Both the position numbers and the translations under genes were made by a program. Positions 7,409 to 14,548 of a stretch of 14,548 bases of DNA are shown one piece after another; the stretch's first letter is position 1, and each line of letters starts with the position of its first letter. Origin of the DNA: CAYMKE01 sp964390955 (lineage in GTDB: Bacteria > Bacteroidota > Bacteroidia > Bacteroidales > JBBRXJ01); the NCBI GenBank assembly GCA_964390955.1, contig CAYMKE010000060.1, positions 1-14,548 of the forward strand. Reading direction: 5' to 3'. Below the pieces are notes generated by a model, which ran no database searches, was not told where the DNA came from, and was given only the letters and a program-made list of their open reading frames with translations.

Positions 7409-7416
7409 TATTTTTG
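7409..7416 (+). promoter_or_regulatory. Candidate -7 box before the glsB-like gene
   Basis: TATTTTTG matches TAnnTTTG and sits 18 nt before the ATG at 7435, just after the glsA-like stop codon. Only a weak TTTC lies about 22 nt upstream. If real, it would allow separate expression of the second acyltransferase. Confidence 0.3.
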
Positions 7417-7434
7417 CCCAATAATTTGAATCGT

Positions 7435-8355
7435 ATGAAAAAAATCATTCCTCCTGTAAATAGAGAACTTATTGTAAACGAATTGACCCGGGACAAGCTC
7501 CTTCGGCAAACCAATTATGGTAACAATGAATTGTATGTAATTACCCAGCATGATTCTCCCAATACTATGACAGAAATCGGGAGATTGCGTGAATTAACTT
7601 TCCGAAAAGCCGGTGGAGGTACAGGGAAAGAATTGGATATTGATTATTTTGATAAACGTGACAACCCTTATAAACAATTAATATTATGGGAACCACAGAA
7701 ACAAGAAATCATTGGTGGCTACAGGTTTTTTGTGTGCGGCAACAAGAATATTCGTGACGACCTGGAATTAGCTACTGCTAAGTTGTTTCATTTTTCTGAT
7801 AAATTTATTTCTGAATACCTGCCCCATCTGATTGAACTGGGAAGGTCTTTTATTAGACCTGATTATCAATCAACTGCCAAAACAAGAAAAGAAATGTTTG
7901 CGTTGGATAATTTATGGGATGGATTGGGTGCTATTATGATGAATAATCCTGACAAAAAATATTTTTTTGGCAAAGTAACGATATATCAAAACTATTTGGG
8001 TAAAGCACGGGATATGCTTTTATTCTTTTTGGAAAAATATTTTTCTGACCCGGATAAATTGCTTATTCCCAAAGAACCTGTTCCGTTCGAAACGAACATC
8101 AGTGAACTGGAGGCAATTTTTGAAGGAAAAGACTTTAAAGAAGGGTATAAAACATTATCACATAATATAAGAGCCTTAGGCTCCAGGATACCACCCCTGA
8201 TCAACGCATACATGAATTTATCTCCTACTCTCAAGACATTTGGTACAGTGGTTAACCGTGCTTTCGGAACGGTAATGGAAACCGGTATTATGATTACTAT
8301 GGACGATTTATACCCAACCAAAATAAAACGGCATATTAATAGTCTACAGGATTAA
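7435..8355 (+). CDS. glsB: GNAT-family N-acyltransferase, probable GlsB (hemolysin-like)
   Basis: This 306-residue protein resembles the family often labelled putative hemolysin, which is related to the OlsB N-acyltransferases. In Bacteroides, GlsB transfers a 3-hydroxy fatty acyl group from acyl-ACP to glycine, giving the lyso-lipid that GlsA then acylates. Visible blocks are the N-terminal IIPPVNRELI (4-13), EIGRLRELTFRKAGGGTGKELDID (about 47-70), a GGYRFFVC strand (93-100) and LIELGRSFIRPDYQ (136-149), characteristic of this group. I start it at 7435 because MKKIIPPVN is the expected N-terminus; an in-frame ATG at 7363 would overlap the previous gene. It lies 40 nt after the glsA-like stop codon and ends in a 4-bp overlap with convergent dprA. 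The acyl acceptor (glycine, ornithine or a dipeptide) cannot be read from sequence. Confidence 0.78.
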   Translation: MKKIIPPVNRELIVNELTRDKLLRQTNYGNNELYVITQHDSPNTMTEIGRLRELTFRKAGGGTGKELDIDYFDKRDNPYKQLILWEPQKQEIIGGYRFFVCGNKNIRDDLELATAKLFHFSDKFISEYLPHLIELGRSFIRPDYQSTAKTRKEMFALDNLWDGLGAIMMNNPDKKYFFGKVTIYQNYLGKARDMLLFFLEKYFSDPDKLLIPKEPVPFETNISELEAIFEGKDFKEGYKTLSHNIRALGSRIPPLINAYMNLSPTLKTFGTVVNRAFGTVMETGIMITMDDLYPTKIKRHINSLQD

Positions 8356-9491
8356 TAACCCGGGTCGGCTTTATATAATTTCCCCGGAAGGCAACGAACC
8401 AAACCGGAAAATTCAAGGTTGAGTAATAATGGTGATATTTGATATGGTGGGATGTCAAGTACATTTGAAAGTTGGTCTATTGTTTGTTCTCCTTCATGTT
8501 TTAAAATATCCAGGATACTTTTTTCATTGTCTTGTAAATCAACAAATAATTTTTGTTGGACATATTCCTTTTTTTTCTTATTCTTGCCATCCCATTTCAT
8601 ATAATATTCCAGGTCTTTGGCTGTTTCAATTAAAACAGCTTTATTTTTTTTCACCAGGGCATTGCACCCTTTTGAATACCTATCACTAACTCTTCCGGGA
8701 AAAGAAAAAACTTCACGATCATAAGAATTGGCTATATCAGCAGTGGTCAGCGCTCCCCCTTTAATGGCAGATTCAACAACCACTGTTGCATCAGAAAGTC
8801 CGGCAATAATGCGGTTGCGTTTTACAAAATTCTGCCCTTCTATTTTTGTGTTACTGGGAAAGTCGCTGATCCAACCTCCTTTTTTTAATATCTCATTGGC
8901 CATTTTTTGATGTAAAGAAGGGTAGATCATATCCAACCCATGTCCAACTACTGCAAATGTATTCAAATGATGTTTTAAAGCATTTTTATGAGCACAGGCA
9001 TCAATACCATAAGCAAGTCCGCTGACCACAATAAGCTCGGAGTGATTTTTTGCAAGCTCTTCAATCAGGCGTGTACAATTATGTATCCCCTCTTGTGAAG
9101 GATGCCGGGTTCCGACAATGCTAATAATCTTTTTAGGGTAAGCCGGGATCGGCTCTCCTTTAGTATATAATATAACAGGCCCGTCCGGACAATTTTTCAA
9201 ACGTTCCGGGTAATCGTCATCAAGATAATAAAGTGGTTTAATGCCATTCTGCAGAATGAATTCAATTTCTTCTTCTGCCCGTTTTAATGCATCATTATTG
9301 GATATATGGCTTGCAATAACATTGCCAATACCCGGAATTTTCAATAAATTACTTTTTTTCTCCCTGAATATCCCTTCAGCACTACCAACATATGCCACAA
9401 GTTTTTTGGCATTGATGTCACCAATTAAAGGAATAAAGCTCAGGGCTATTTTATATATTAACGATTTATCTTTCACGATATATCCATTCAT
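8352..9491 (-). CDS. dprA: DNA processing protein DprA
   Basis: DprA binds incoming single-stranded DNA and loads RecA during transformation; it is also widespread in non-transformable bacteria. The 379-residue protein has an N-terminal helix-hairpin-helix-like region (KIPGIGNVIA, 51-60). The central Rossmann-like domain contains SIVGTRHPS (124-132), SGLAYGIDACAH (157-168), FPSNTKIEGQNFVKRNRIIAGLSD (211-234), SAIKGGALTTADIA (241-254) and FPGRVSD (264-270). A C-terminal winged-helix DML1-like domain spans about 318-375. I start it at ATG 9491. An upstream TTG (9512) only adds residues encoded by a terminator arm. The gene begins directly after that hairpin, leaving no room for a promoter in the gap, so its expression probably depends on read-through. 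Its stop overlaps the convergent glsB-like gene by 4 bp. Confidence 0.93.
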   Translation of the reverse strand: MNGYIVKDKSLIYKIALSFIPLIGDINAKKLVAYVGSAEGIFREKKSNLLKIPGIGNVIASHISNNDALKRAEEEIEFILQNGIKPLYYLDDDYPERLKNCPDGPVILYTKGEPIPAYPKKIISIVGTRHPSQEGIHNCTRLIEELAKNHSELIVVSGLAYGIDACAHKNALKHHLNTFAVVGHGLDMIYPSLHQKMANEILKKGGWISDFPSNTKIEGQNFVKRNRIIAGLSDATVVVESAIKGGALTTADIANSYDREVFSFPGRVSDRYSKGCNALVKKNKAVLIETAKDLEYYMKWDGKNKKKKEYVQQKLFVDLQDNEKSILDILKHEGEQTIDQLSNVLDIPPYQISPLLLNLEFSGLVRCLPGKLYKADPGY

Positions 9492-9494
9492 AAA

Positions 9495-9531
9495 AAAAAG
9501 GAGGAAAAACAATAATCTCTTCCTCCTTTTT
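9495..9531 (-). terminator. Terminator after the exbBD cluster
   Basis: A 12-bp perfect stem (9495-9506 with 9520-9531) containing GGAGGAA / TTCCTCC encloses a 13-nt loop. On the minus strand it runs into eight T residues, a strong intrinsic terminator for the exbB-exbD transcript. The T tract is followed immediately by the dprA ATG at 9491. Confidence 0.8.
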
Positions 9532-9555
9532 ATCCATTATATCTTTAAAATAAAA

Positions 9556-10041
9556 TTAATCTTCATATAAATTTTTCACTTCTACTTCTCTTGTTGAATA
9601 ATTAAGTTTAAGCGCACTTGCTCTTCTCAAAGCCTGTTTAACATCAGTTACAATGCCCATCTTGGTGTTTTTGTCAACTTCTAAACTGATGGTCATTTTT
9701 TGTTTATTATTTTCACTCAGGTTATCCCGTTCACTCGACACGAATTCACGAATGTCATCTACTTCTGCAAATGCATCATTCAGTTGTATCCTCGGTTTGG
9801 TTCCGTATAATTTTTGATAACTCTCAATTGGTTTTCCTATTTTAATAAAACTAACCAATGATTTTTTTTCCAGTTTTTTTATTTCAGTTGCTTTGGGTAC
9901 TGTTATTTGCACTTTTTCTGCTTCTTCACGAATGGTGGTTGAAACCATAAAGAAGAAGAGCAACATGAATACAATATCCGGCAAAGAGGCTGTGCTGATT
10001 CCCGGGGATCCTTTTTTTCCTGATCTACTAAATTTTGCCAT
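9556..10041 (-). CDS. exbD: Biopolymer transport protein ExbD (second copy)
   Basis: ExbD is the inner-membrane partner of ExbB in the proton-driven motor that energises TonB. The 161-residue protein has a short cytoplasmic N-terminus rich in Lys, Gly and Ser. A single membrane segment follows (about 20-38), with the conserved proton-path aspartate D22 in LPDIVFMLLFFFMV, and then a periplasmic domain (about 40-161). It lies 2 nt after the first exbD on the same strand. The two copies differ clearly in their periplasmic parts, so they may form a hetero-dimer or serve distinct partners. A strong hairpin terminator follows at 9495-9531. A TolR role is possible, since the families are hard to separate by sequence alone. 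Confidence 0.9.
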   Translation of the reverse strand: MAKFSRSGKKGSPGISTASLPDIVFMLLFFFMVSTTIREEAEKVQITVPKATEIKKLEKKSLVSFIKIGKPIESYQKLYGTKPRIQLNDAFAEVDDIREFVSSERDNLSENNKQKMTISLEVDKNTKMGIVTDVKQALRRASALKLNYSTREVEVKNLYED

Positions 10042-10043
10042 GA

Positions 10044-10628
10044 TTAGTCTCCTCCAACATTTTTAGGTTCTGCTTCAGAAATAGCCAAAGGATAAATTTC
10101 ATTGATGGCTTTTTGCCTGGATTGCTCCAAGTCATCAAATTTTTTATCGAATTTCTGCATTGCAAGGTCATCTCGCAATTCATTAATGGCTCTTGTTAAC
10201 TCATTTTGAACCTTAATATACATTCCATAAGATGTTCCCCTGTCATTTTGCAAAGAAATTACTCCTTTAGTGACTTCGTACTCGCCAAAATATGGTACAT
10301 TTTTTGTTTTCTTTTCCGGCAAATCCTCTTCATTGTAAGGATTTTGCATGAACCGTTTTACTTTGGGAGCCAGATTTCTAATGTCCATCCGTTCTCCTTT
10401 TACTAATAGGTCATTATTTTTATTTACAAGAACTGTTAATACATTCCGCTTTTTTATTTCATCCTCGGTCTTTGATTCTTCTTTAGGCATTGGAGGCAAT
10501 TTCCTGTACAACCCGGAATCAGTAGTAATAGTGGTTGCAACAAGGAAAAATATAAGCAACAGAAATGCAATGTCGGCCATAGGCCCTCCATTGATCTCCT
10601 GTATTTCTCTTCTTTTTTTTCCTGCCAT
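10044..10628 (-). CDS. exbD: Biopolymer transport protein ExbD (first copy)
   Basis: This is an ExbD/TolR-family subunit of an inner-membrane proton-powered motor. The 194-residue protein has a basic N-terminus (GKKRREIQEINGG). One membrane segment (about 17-36) carries the essential aspartate D19 in PMADIAFLLLIFFLV. The periplasmic region is long and contains an extra charged section near 96-118 (PYNEEDLPEKK), absent from the shorter paralogue. The region at 145-178 is helical and charged. The gene sits 70 nt after the four-TM gene and 2 nt before the second exbD. The 70-nt gap has a weak CCC/GGG inverted repeat but no convincing terminator, so cotranscription from exbB is likely. Paired, unlike ExbD copies are usual in this phylum. 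Confidence 0.9.
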   Translation of the reverse strand: MAGKKRREIQEINGGPMADIAFLLLIFFLVATTITTDSGLYRKLPPMPKEESKTEDEIKKRNVLTVLVNKNNDLLVKGERMDIRNLAPKVKRFMQNPYNEEDLPEKKTKNVPYFGEYEVTKGVISLQNDRGTSYGMYIKVQNELTRAINELRDDLAMQKFDKKFDDLEQSRQKAINEIYPLAISEAEPKNVGGD

Positions 10629-10698
10629 TTATAATATTATTTAAATTGTTTAAACACCAAGGCTTACCCTATAAATGGGCCAACCATACACATTATTT

Positions 10699-11145
10699 TT
10701 ATCTCCTGAAGTATTTTCCAACTTCGGTATATAAAATGCTTAAAATAGCCAGGCCCAGGAAAATATACATTGTAATTAAGCCGGCACCGGACCATTTTAA
10801 TGAAACAGGTTCATTAAATTCACCTTTATATCCTACGAGCTCAAGAACCTCATCAGAGGCACTGCTGTATGCTATTAAAATAACAATTAAAAAAATGCCT
10901 ATTGATATAAAAGTTTTAATGGCTTTTTTAGGTTTTTGAAAAATCTGGATGATAGAGAAAACAACCAAACTAATAATAGCAAGTCCAAACAAAATATATG
11001 TCCAGTTTAAAGCTGTTTCAGTCACCTTTGGTACATCTTCTCCTCCAATTTCAATCGTGCTTCCCAGGTAAAAAAAGCCTGCTATTACTGCTGAAACAAT
11101 CAACAGCAAATAAAAAACGATATTAATTATTCTGGTTGAAGGCAT
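10699..11145 (-). CDS. Four-TM protein of unknown function in the exbB-exbD cluster
   Basis: I do not recognise a named domain in this 148-residue integral membrane protein. Hydrophobic segments lie at about 8-28, 47-69, 76-94 and 119-140. Between the first two is a short acidic loop (IEIGGEDVPK), and between the last two a loop with VGYKGEFNEPVSLKW. The C-terminus ends in a basic KYFRR. Its start lies 3 nt after the exbB stop and both exbD genes follow, so it is almost certainly cotranscribed and possibly translationally coupled with exbB. I recall a similar small membrane protein at this place in other Bacteroidota exb clusters. That suggests an accessory role in the motor, such as assembly or regulation; this is inference. 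Confidence 0.8.
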   Translation of the reverse strand: MPSTRIINIVFYLLLIVSAVIAGFFYLGSTIEIGGEDVPKVTETALNWTYILFGLAIISLVVFSIIQIFQKPKKAIKTFISIGIFLIVILIAYSSASDEVLELVGYKGEFNEPVSLKWSGAGLITMYIFLGLAILSILYTEVGKYFRR

Positions 11146-11148
11146 GGT

Positions 11149-12000
11149 TTATTTATTTTTATATTTGACAAGCATATCTACCATAGAGATAGATGAATCT
11201 TCCATATCATTGACAATACTGTCAATTTTGGCTACAATGTAATTATAGAAGACTTGCAAAATTACAGCAACAATAAGTCCGGAGACTGTTGTGATCAAAG
11301 CCACTTTAATCCCCTCAGCCACAAGTGAAGGCCTGATGTCACCGGCTTTCTGGATTGAGTCGAAAGCGCCGATCATACCGATTACAGTTCCCATAAACCC
11401 TAACATAGGGGCAATTGCAATAAACAATGAAATCCAGGTAAGTCCTTTTTCCAGTAATCCCATCTGCACGCTGCCATATGATTCAATGGATTTTTCCACT
11501 ACGTCAATTCCTTCCTCGTACCTGTCAAGTCCCTGATAAAAAATACTTGCAACCGGACCTTTTGTATTTCTGCATACTTCTTTAGCAGCTTCTATTCCAC
11601 CACTATTTAAGGCTTCTTCCACATTGTTTAAAAGTTTTTCAGTGTTTGTTGCAGCCATGTTCAGATAGATAATCCGTTCAATAGCAACTGCAAGTCCAAA
11701 AATGAGAGCCAACAACACAAAACCCATAAATGCCGGGCCGCCTTCAATGAATTTTTCTTTAATTTGTTTATGAAGGGTCGTTTTTTGTTTTTTCCCTTCG
11801 TCTTTTTCTCCGGTTTCTTCTCCTGCAGCTCCACCGGTTTCTGCAGTATCAACAGAAACAGTATCAACAGAAGTATCAGCAGTATCAGCTACTTTTTCTG
11901 TTGTGTCTGTATTTTCTTCTTCGGTTTGAGCAAATGACATCTTTGACATCCCAAAAACCAAAATGCTTATCACCGCCATTAAAGCAAATATTTTTTTCAT
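11149..12000 (-). CDS. exbB: MotA/TolQ/ExbB proton channel protein with N-terminal extension
   Basis: ExbB forms the pentameric proton channel that, with ExbD, powers TonB-dependent outer-membrane uptake. The 283-residue protein starts with a signal-peptide-like segment (1-25, ending SFAQ). A low-complexity acidic and Thr-rich linker (26-70, with DTADTSVDTVSVDTAETGG) comes next. The channel part has three membrane helices at about 90-111, 186-210 and 231-255. The family block GLTWISLFIAIAPMLGFMGTVIGMIGAF lies at 186-213, with DIRPSLVAEGIKVALITTVSGL following. It heads a cluster with the four-TM protein (3-nt gap) and two exbD genes. It begins 77 nt after a tRNA-Ser gene on the same strand; no clear TAnnTTTG box was found in that gap. 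The long extracytoplasmic linker is absent from E. coli ExbB. Confidence 0.92.
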   Translation of the reverse strand: MKKIFALMAVISILVFGMSKMSFAQTEEENTDTTEKVADTADTSVDTVSVDTAETGGAAGEETGEKDEGKKQKTTLHKQIKEKFIEGGPAFMGFVLLALIFGLAVAIERIIYLNMAATNTEKLLNNVEEALNSGGIEAAKEVCRNTKGPVASIFYQGLDRYEEGIDVVEKSIESYGSVQMGLLEKGLTWISLFIAIAPMLGFMGTVIGMIGAFDSIQKAGDIRPSLVAEGIKVALITTVSGLIVAVILQVFYNYIVAKIDSIVNDMEDSSISMVDMLVKYKNK

Positions 12001-12077
12001 AGCACAAGAATTTTTATTTTTAAAGATTAAAATTAGTTATTATATAAATTTATTAAAAAGTTGCCTTATAAATAATG

Positions 12078-12166
12078 CGGAGAGAGAGGGATTCGAACCC
12101 CCGATTCCGCGGTAACAGAATACACGCTTTCCAAGCGTGCGCCTTAAGCCGCTCGGCCATCTCTCC
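12078..12166 (-). tRNA. tRNA-Ser (anticodon GGA)
   Basis: The minus strand folds as an 89-nt class II tRNA. The acceptor stem is GGAGAGA / TCTCTCC with discriminator G. The D arm has GGCCGAGCGGCTTAAGGC, and the anticodon stem is CACGC / GCGTG with loop TTGGAAA. The anticodon GGA is at 12130-12132. A long serine-type variable arm and a GGTTCGAATCC T arm follow. It reads UCC and UCU codons. The 3' CCA is not encoded, so it must be added after transcription. It lies upstream of exbB on the same strand, and no terminator is evident between them. An AT-rich TATAAATA lies about 40 nt upstream but is a weak promoter guess. Confidence 0.97.
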
Positions 12167-12294
12167 AAAATAACAGCCCTGCAAACAGCTTACTCTTCGA
12201 AGGCGTATTTATATTCTCATAAAATTTCTTCAATGAACAATATTAATTTCAGTGTAAAAATAATATTTAATTCTAAATATCAAAACAGATTTTT

Positions 12295-13746
12295 TTAAAA
12301 TATATTATTTTTTCTTAAGATCAATAAACCTATAAACATAATCACCCCATTGACAAGCAAAATTAAAAATCCAAAACTGAATCCGCCCAGGAATTTTCCT
12401 GAAAATATTTCAATCGCCAATGACAATAGTGGGGACAATATTGCCATAACAGGCACCCATCTATCTTTTACCGATATGTTGGTAAACAAACCAAATGCAT
12501 ACATCCCCAACAAAGGCCCGTATGTATAACCTGCAGCAGTAAAAAGTGCATCAATGACACTTCTGTCATTCAATGCATTAAATATAAGTATGACCAATGC
12601 TAATAGCACAGAAAACAAAATATGCACACCTATTCTCAGGCGTTTTAATTGATGTTCAGGCCGGTTTCCGGCATTTAAAACATCTATTGTAAATGAAGTT
12701 GTTAAAGCCGTTAGCGCAGAATCTGCACTGGAATATGCAGCAGCGATCAATCCAAGGATAAAACATACACTAACCACGGCAGGCAAATAATTTCCGGTTG
12801 CAATGATGGGAAACAAATCATCGCCCAAAGCAGGTAATTGAATTCCCTGCTGCCCTGCAAATACCACCAATAAAACCCCGAGAGATAAAAACAATAAGTT
12901 TACGGGAACTAATGTGAAACTGAACCAATAAATATTTTTTTGGGCATCTTTAATATTCCGGCAACTTAAATTTTTCTGCATCATATCCTGATCCAATCCT
13001 GTCATTACAATACTTATAAAAGCACCGCTGAAGAATTGCTTTACAAAATGAAAGCGATGATCCCAGTCTTTAAAGAAAAATATTTTGGAATATTCACTTC
13101 GTGCAATGGTATTAACCGTTTCCTGAAAATTCAAGTTCAATTGTTTTGTGATAAAATACACTGTAAGGCCCATGGCCAATAGCATAAATAATGTTTGCAG
13201 GCTGTCTGTCCATATAATTGTCCGGATTCCGCCTTTAAAAGTATACAACCAAATCAAAAGAATTGTTACAATGACTGTTATTTCAAACGATACGTTCAGT
13301 TCATCAAACAACGCAATCTGCAATACATTGGCCACAAGGAAGAGCCTGAATGAAGCACCTATCACCCTTGAAATCAAAAAGAAAGAAGCACCCGTTTTGT
13401 ATGATGAATTTCCGAAACGGGTTTTTAAATAAGCATATATTGATGTAAGATTCAATTTATAATATAAAGGGATGAGAATTTGGGCAATGACTGCATACCC
13501 CACTAAATAACCCAATACAAGCTGCATGTATGAAAACTTGCTGTCTATGACCCATCCGGGAACAGAGATAAAAGTTACACCTGACAGGGAAGCACCGATC
13601 ATACCAAATGCTACAATGTACCATGGCGACTGCCTGTTTCCCAGGAAAAAACTAAAATTATCCGCGTTTCTCCCTGTAAAATATGATACAGTGAGTAACA
13701 TACTAAAGTATAAAACAATGATGATAATTACAATTGATGGACTCAT
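12295..13746 (-). CDS. Sodium:solute symporter (SSS family)
   Basis: This is a 483-residue inner-membrane transporter of the Na+/solute symporter family, the LeuT-fold group that includes PutP, PanF and SGLT. Alternating hydrophobic segments suggest about 13 helices. Family landmarks are GASLSGVTFISVPGW (51-65), KGGIRTIIWTDSLQTLFML (171-189), GLDQDMMQKNLSCRN (250-264) and AAYSSADSALTALTTSFTID (336-355), the last covering the region that forms the Na2 site in related proteins. I start it at ATG 13746, where MSPSIVIIIIV opens the first helix. The frame continues upstream to 13863, but those codons run through the divergent gap and overlap recR. The substrate cannot be assigned: there is no neighbouring catabolic gene. 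It is divergent from recR and 128 nt upstream of tRNA-Ser. Confidence 0.9.
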   Translation of the reverse strand: MSPSIVIIIIVLYFSMLLTVSYFTGRNADNFSFFLGNRQSPWYIVAFGMIGASLSGVTFISVPGWVIDSKFSYMQLVLGYLVGYAVIAQILIPLYYKLNLTSIYAYLKTRFGNSSYKTGASFFLISRVIGASFRLFLVANVLQIALFDELNVSFEITVIVTILLIWLYTFKGGIRTIIWTDSLQTLFMLLAMGLTVYFITKQLNLNFQETVNTIARSEYSKIFFFKDWDHRFHFVKQFFSGAFISIVMTGLDQDMMQKNLSCRNIKDAQKNIYWFSFTLVPVNLLFLSLGVLLVVFAGQQGIQLPALGDDLFPIIATGNYLPAVVSVCFILGLIAAAYSSADSALTALTTSFTIDVLNAGNRPEHQLKRLRIGVHILFSVLLALVILIFNALNDRSVIDALFTAAGYTYGPLLGMYAFGLFTNISVKDRWVPVMAILSPLLSLAIEIFSGKFLGGFSFGFLILLVNGVIMFIGLLILRKNNIF

Positions 13747-13815
13747 TACACAATAAAATATTATCTTTAAAATGCAAGAATAATAAAAAGTAGTGAACAA
13801 AGGTTGAATTTCTAT

Positions 13816-13823
13816 TAATTTTG
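13816..13823 (+). promoter_or_regulatory. Candidate -7 box for recR
   Basis: TAATTTTG matches TAnnTTTG and lies 29 nt before the recR start. A partial AGTG lies about 20 nt upstream, in roughly the position expected of the -33 element but a poor match. The gap shared with the divergent symporter gene is only 106 nt. Confidence 0.35.
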
Positions 13824-13852
13824 CAATAATATTTATATACAAAATGTAAGAA

Positions 13853-14482
13853 ATGGGATTCAACAGATTTCCTTCAAAACTACTGGAAGAAGCAGTTTAT
13901 GAGTTTTCAAAATTCCCCGGAATAGGTGAAAAAACAGCCTTGCGAATGGTTTTGTTTTTATTACGGCAAGACAAAGAAGAGATAGAGTCATTTGGCAAGA
14001 TCATCCTCCGGCTTAAAGATGAAATAAAACACTGCAAAACCTGTCACAATATTTCTGAAAAAGATGAATGTGATATCTGCGCGGAGGGCACACGCGACCG
14101 GTCTATTGTGTGTGTTGTAGAAAATGCTAAAGATGTAATGTCAATTGAAAATACCAGACAATTTAAAGGGTTGTATCATGTGCTGGGAGGTGTTATTTCT
14201 CCTATAGACGGGATTGGCCCGGGTGATATTGAACTCAAAAGCCTTGAATATCGGGTGGCATCTACCAAAGTAAAGGAAATCATTCTTGCATTGAGTACAA
14301 CCATGGAAGGCGATACCACCAGTTTTTATATTCACAAACGTTTAAAGAATTATCCTGTTAAAATCTCATCAATCGCCAAAGGAGTTGCCATTGGCGATGA
14401 ACTTGAATATGCAGACGAACTAACACTGGGCCAGTCTATTAAAAACAGGGTTATTTATGATCCGGCCTCACATGGGATGTAA
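13853..14482 (+). CDS. recR: Recombination mediator protein RecR
   Basis: RecR works with RecO (and RecF) to displace SSB and load RecA at single-stranded gaps in DNA repair. The 209-residue protein has the full family layout. A helix-hairpin-helix lies at about 10-38 (KFPGIGEKTALRMV). A four-cysteine zinc finger is formed by C61, C64, C73 and C76. The Toprim domain (about 84-175) contains E90 in CVVENAKD, LGGVISPIDGIGPGDI and STTMEGDTT. The C-terminus has RGVAIG-like AKGVAIGDELEYAD and ends DPASHGM. The first ATG (13853) gives a usual N-terminus; no Shine-Dalgarno sequence is seen. It diverges from the symporter gene. No DnaX or YbaB gene, its partners in many other phyla, is next to it here. 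Bases 14483-14548 hold no gene I can support. Confidence 0.96.
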   Translation: MGFNRFPSKLLEEAVYEFSKFPGIGEKTALRMVLFLLRQDKEEIESFGKIILRLKDEIKHCKTCHNISEKDECDICAEGTRDRSIVCVVENAKDVMSIENTRQFKGLYHVLGGVISPIDGIGPGDIELKSLEYRVASTKVKEIILALSTTMEGDTTSFYIHKRLKNYPVKISSIAKGVAIGDELEYADELTLGQSIKNRVIYDPASHGM

Positions 14483-14548
14483 GTGTTTATGCGGTAACAA
14501 AACCGGGAATGCTATAAAGGAATTGCTCGTTTTAACATTCATATTAAA

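Noticed and set aside
9492..9512. A seven-residue dprA extension starting at a TTG codon.
   Set aside because: The codons are one arm and the T tract of a strong terminator hairpin; ATG 9491 is better placed for the family N-terminus.
12078..12166. tRNA-Ser as an integration site for a mobile island.
   Set aside because: No integrase or duplicated tRNA end is seen; both sides carry ordinary housekeeping genes.
13747..13863. A 39-residue N-terminal extension of the symporter.
   Set aside because: It crosses the divergent promoter region and overlaps recR; the first membrane helix begins at the ATG at 13746.
14472..14548. An open frame overlapping the end of recR and running off the window (MGCKCLCGNK...).
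   Set aside because: It has only 25 codons, no recognised similarity and a start inside recR. It could be the beginning of a next gene but cannot be supported here.

Overview
The window reads as a chromosomal segment of an AT-rich member of the Bacteroidota, most likely Bacteroidales or Marinilabiliales. The evidence is the gene content: an exbB / small membrane protein / exbD / exbD cluster, a glsA-glsB-like acyltransferase pair for amino-acid lipids, and a secreted thioredoxin with DUF4369- and DUF5106-like regions. Start codons lack Shine-Dalgarno sequences, and a few TAnnTTTG boxes resemble the -7 element of this phylum. Almost everything is housekeeping; I found no CRISPR array, phage, complete IS or defence island.

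Layout. 1-1371: a hairpin terminator from an upstream unit, then leuB (+), closed by a bidirectional terminator shared with cysE. 1359-4989 (-): the TlpA-like thioredoxin, carA and cysE. They look like an operon that was later split by a 178-bp miniature inverted-repeat element between carA and cysE. 5244-6212 (+): a short-chain-type polyprenyl diphosphate synthase, diverging from the thioredoxin gene. 6213-6551: a non-coding gap holding a second copy of the element in opposite orientation. 6552-8355 (+): a PlsC-like O-acyltransferase and a GNAT-type N-acyltransferase, matching the GlsA/GlsB pair. 8352-12000 (-): exbB, a four-TM protein, two exbD genes, a terminator, then dprA. 12078-12166 (-): tRNA-Ser(GGA). 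12295-13746 (-): a sodium/solute symporter. 13853-14482 (+): recR.

How the parts relate. LeuB, CysE and CarA serve leucine, cysteine and pyrimidine/arginine supply. The polyprenyl synthase and the GlsAB pair serve isoprenoid and membrane-lipid synthesis. ExbB/ExbD would supply proton-motive energy to TonB-dependent outer-membrane transport. DprA and RecR both act in RecA loading.

The least ordinary signals are the two diverged copies of the miniature element (about 85% identical by eye, inverted, about 4 kb apart). Each has nested inverted repeats and internal hairpins, and one copy abuts the carA stop codon. Secondary signals are a terminator placed directly before the dprA start, a seven-residue H-to-D spacing in the GlsA-like enzyme, and substituted residues in the CarA and LeuB active-site loops.
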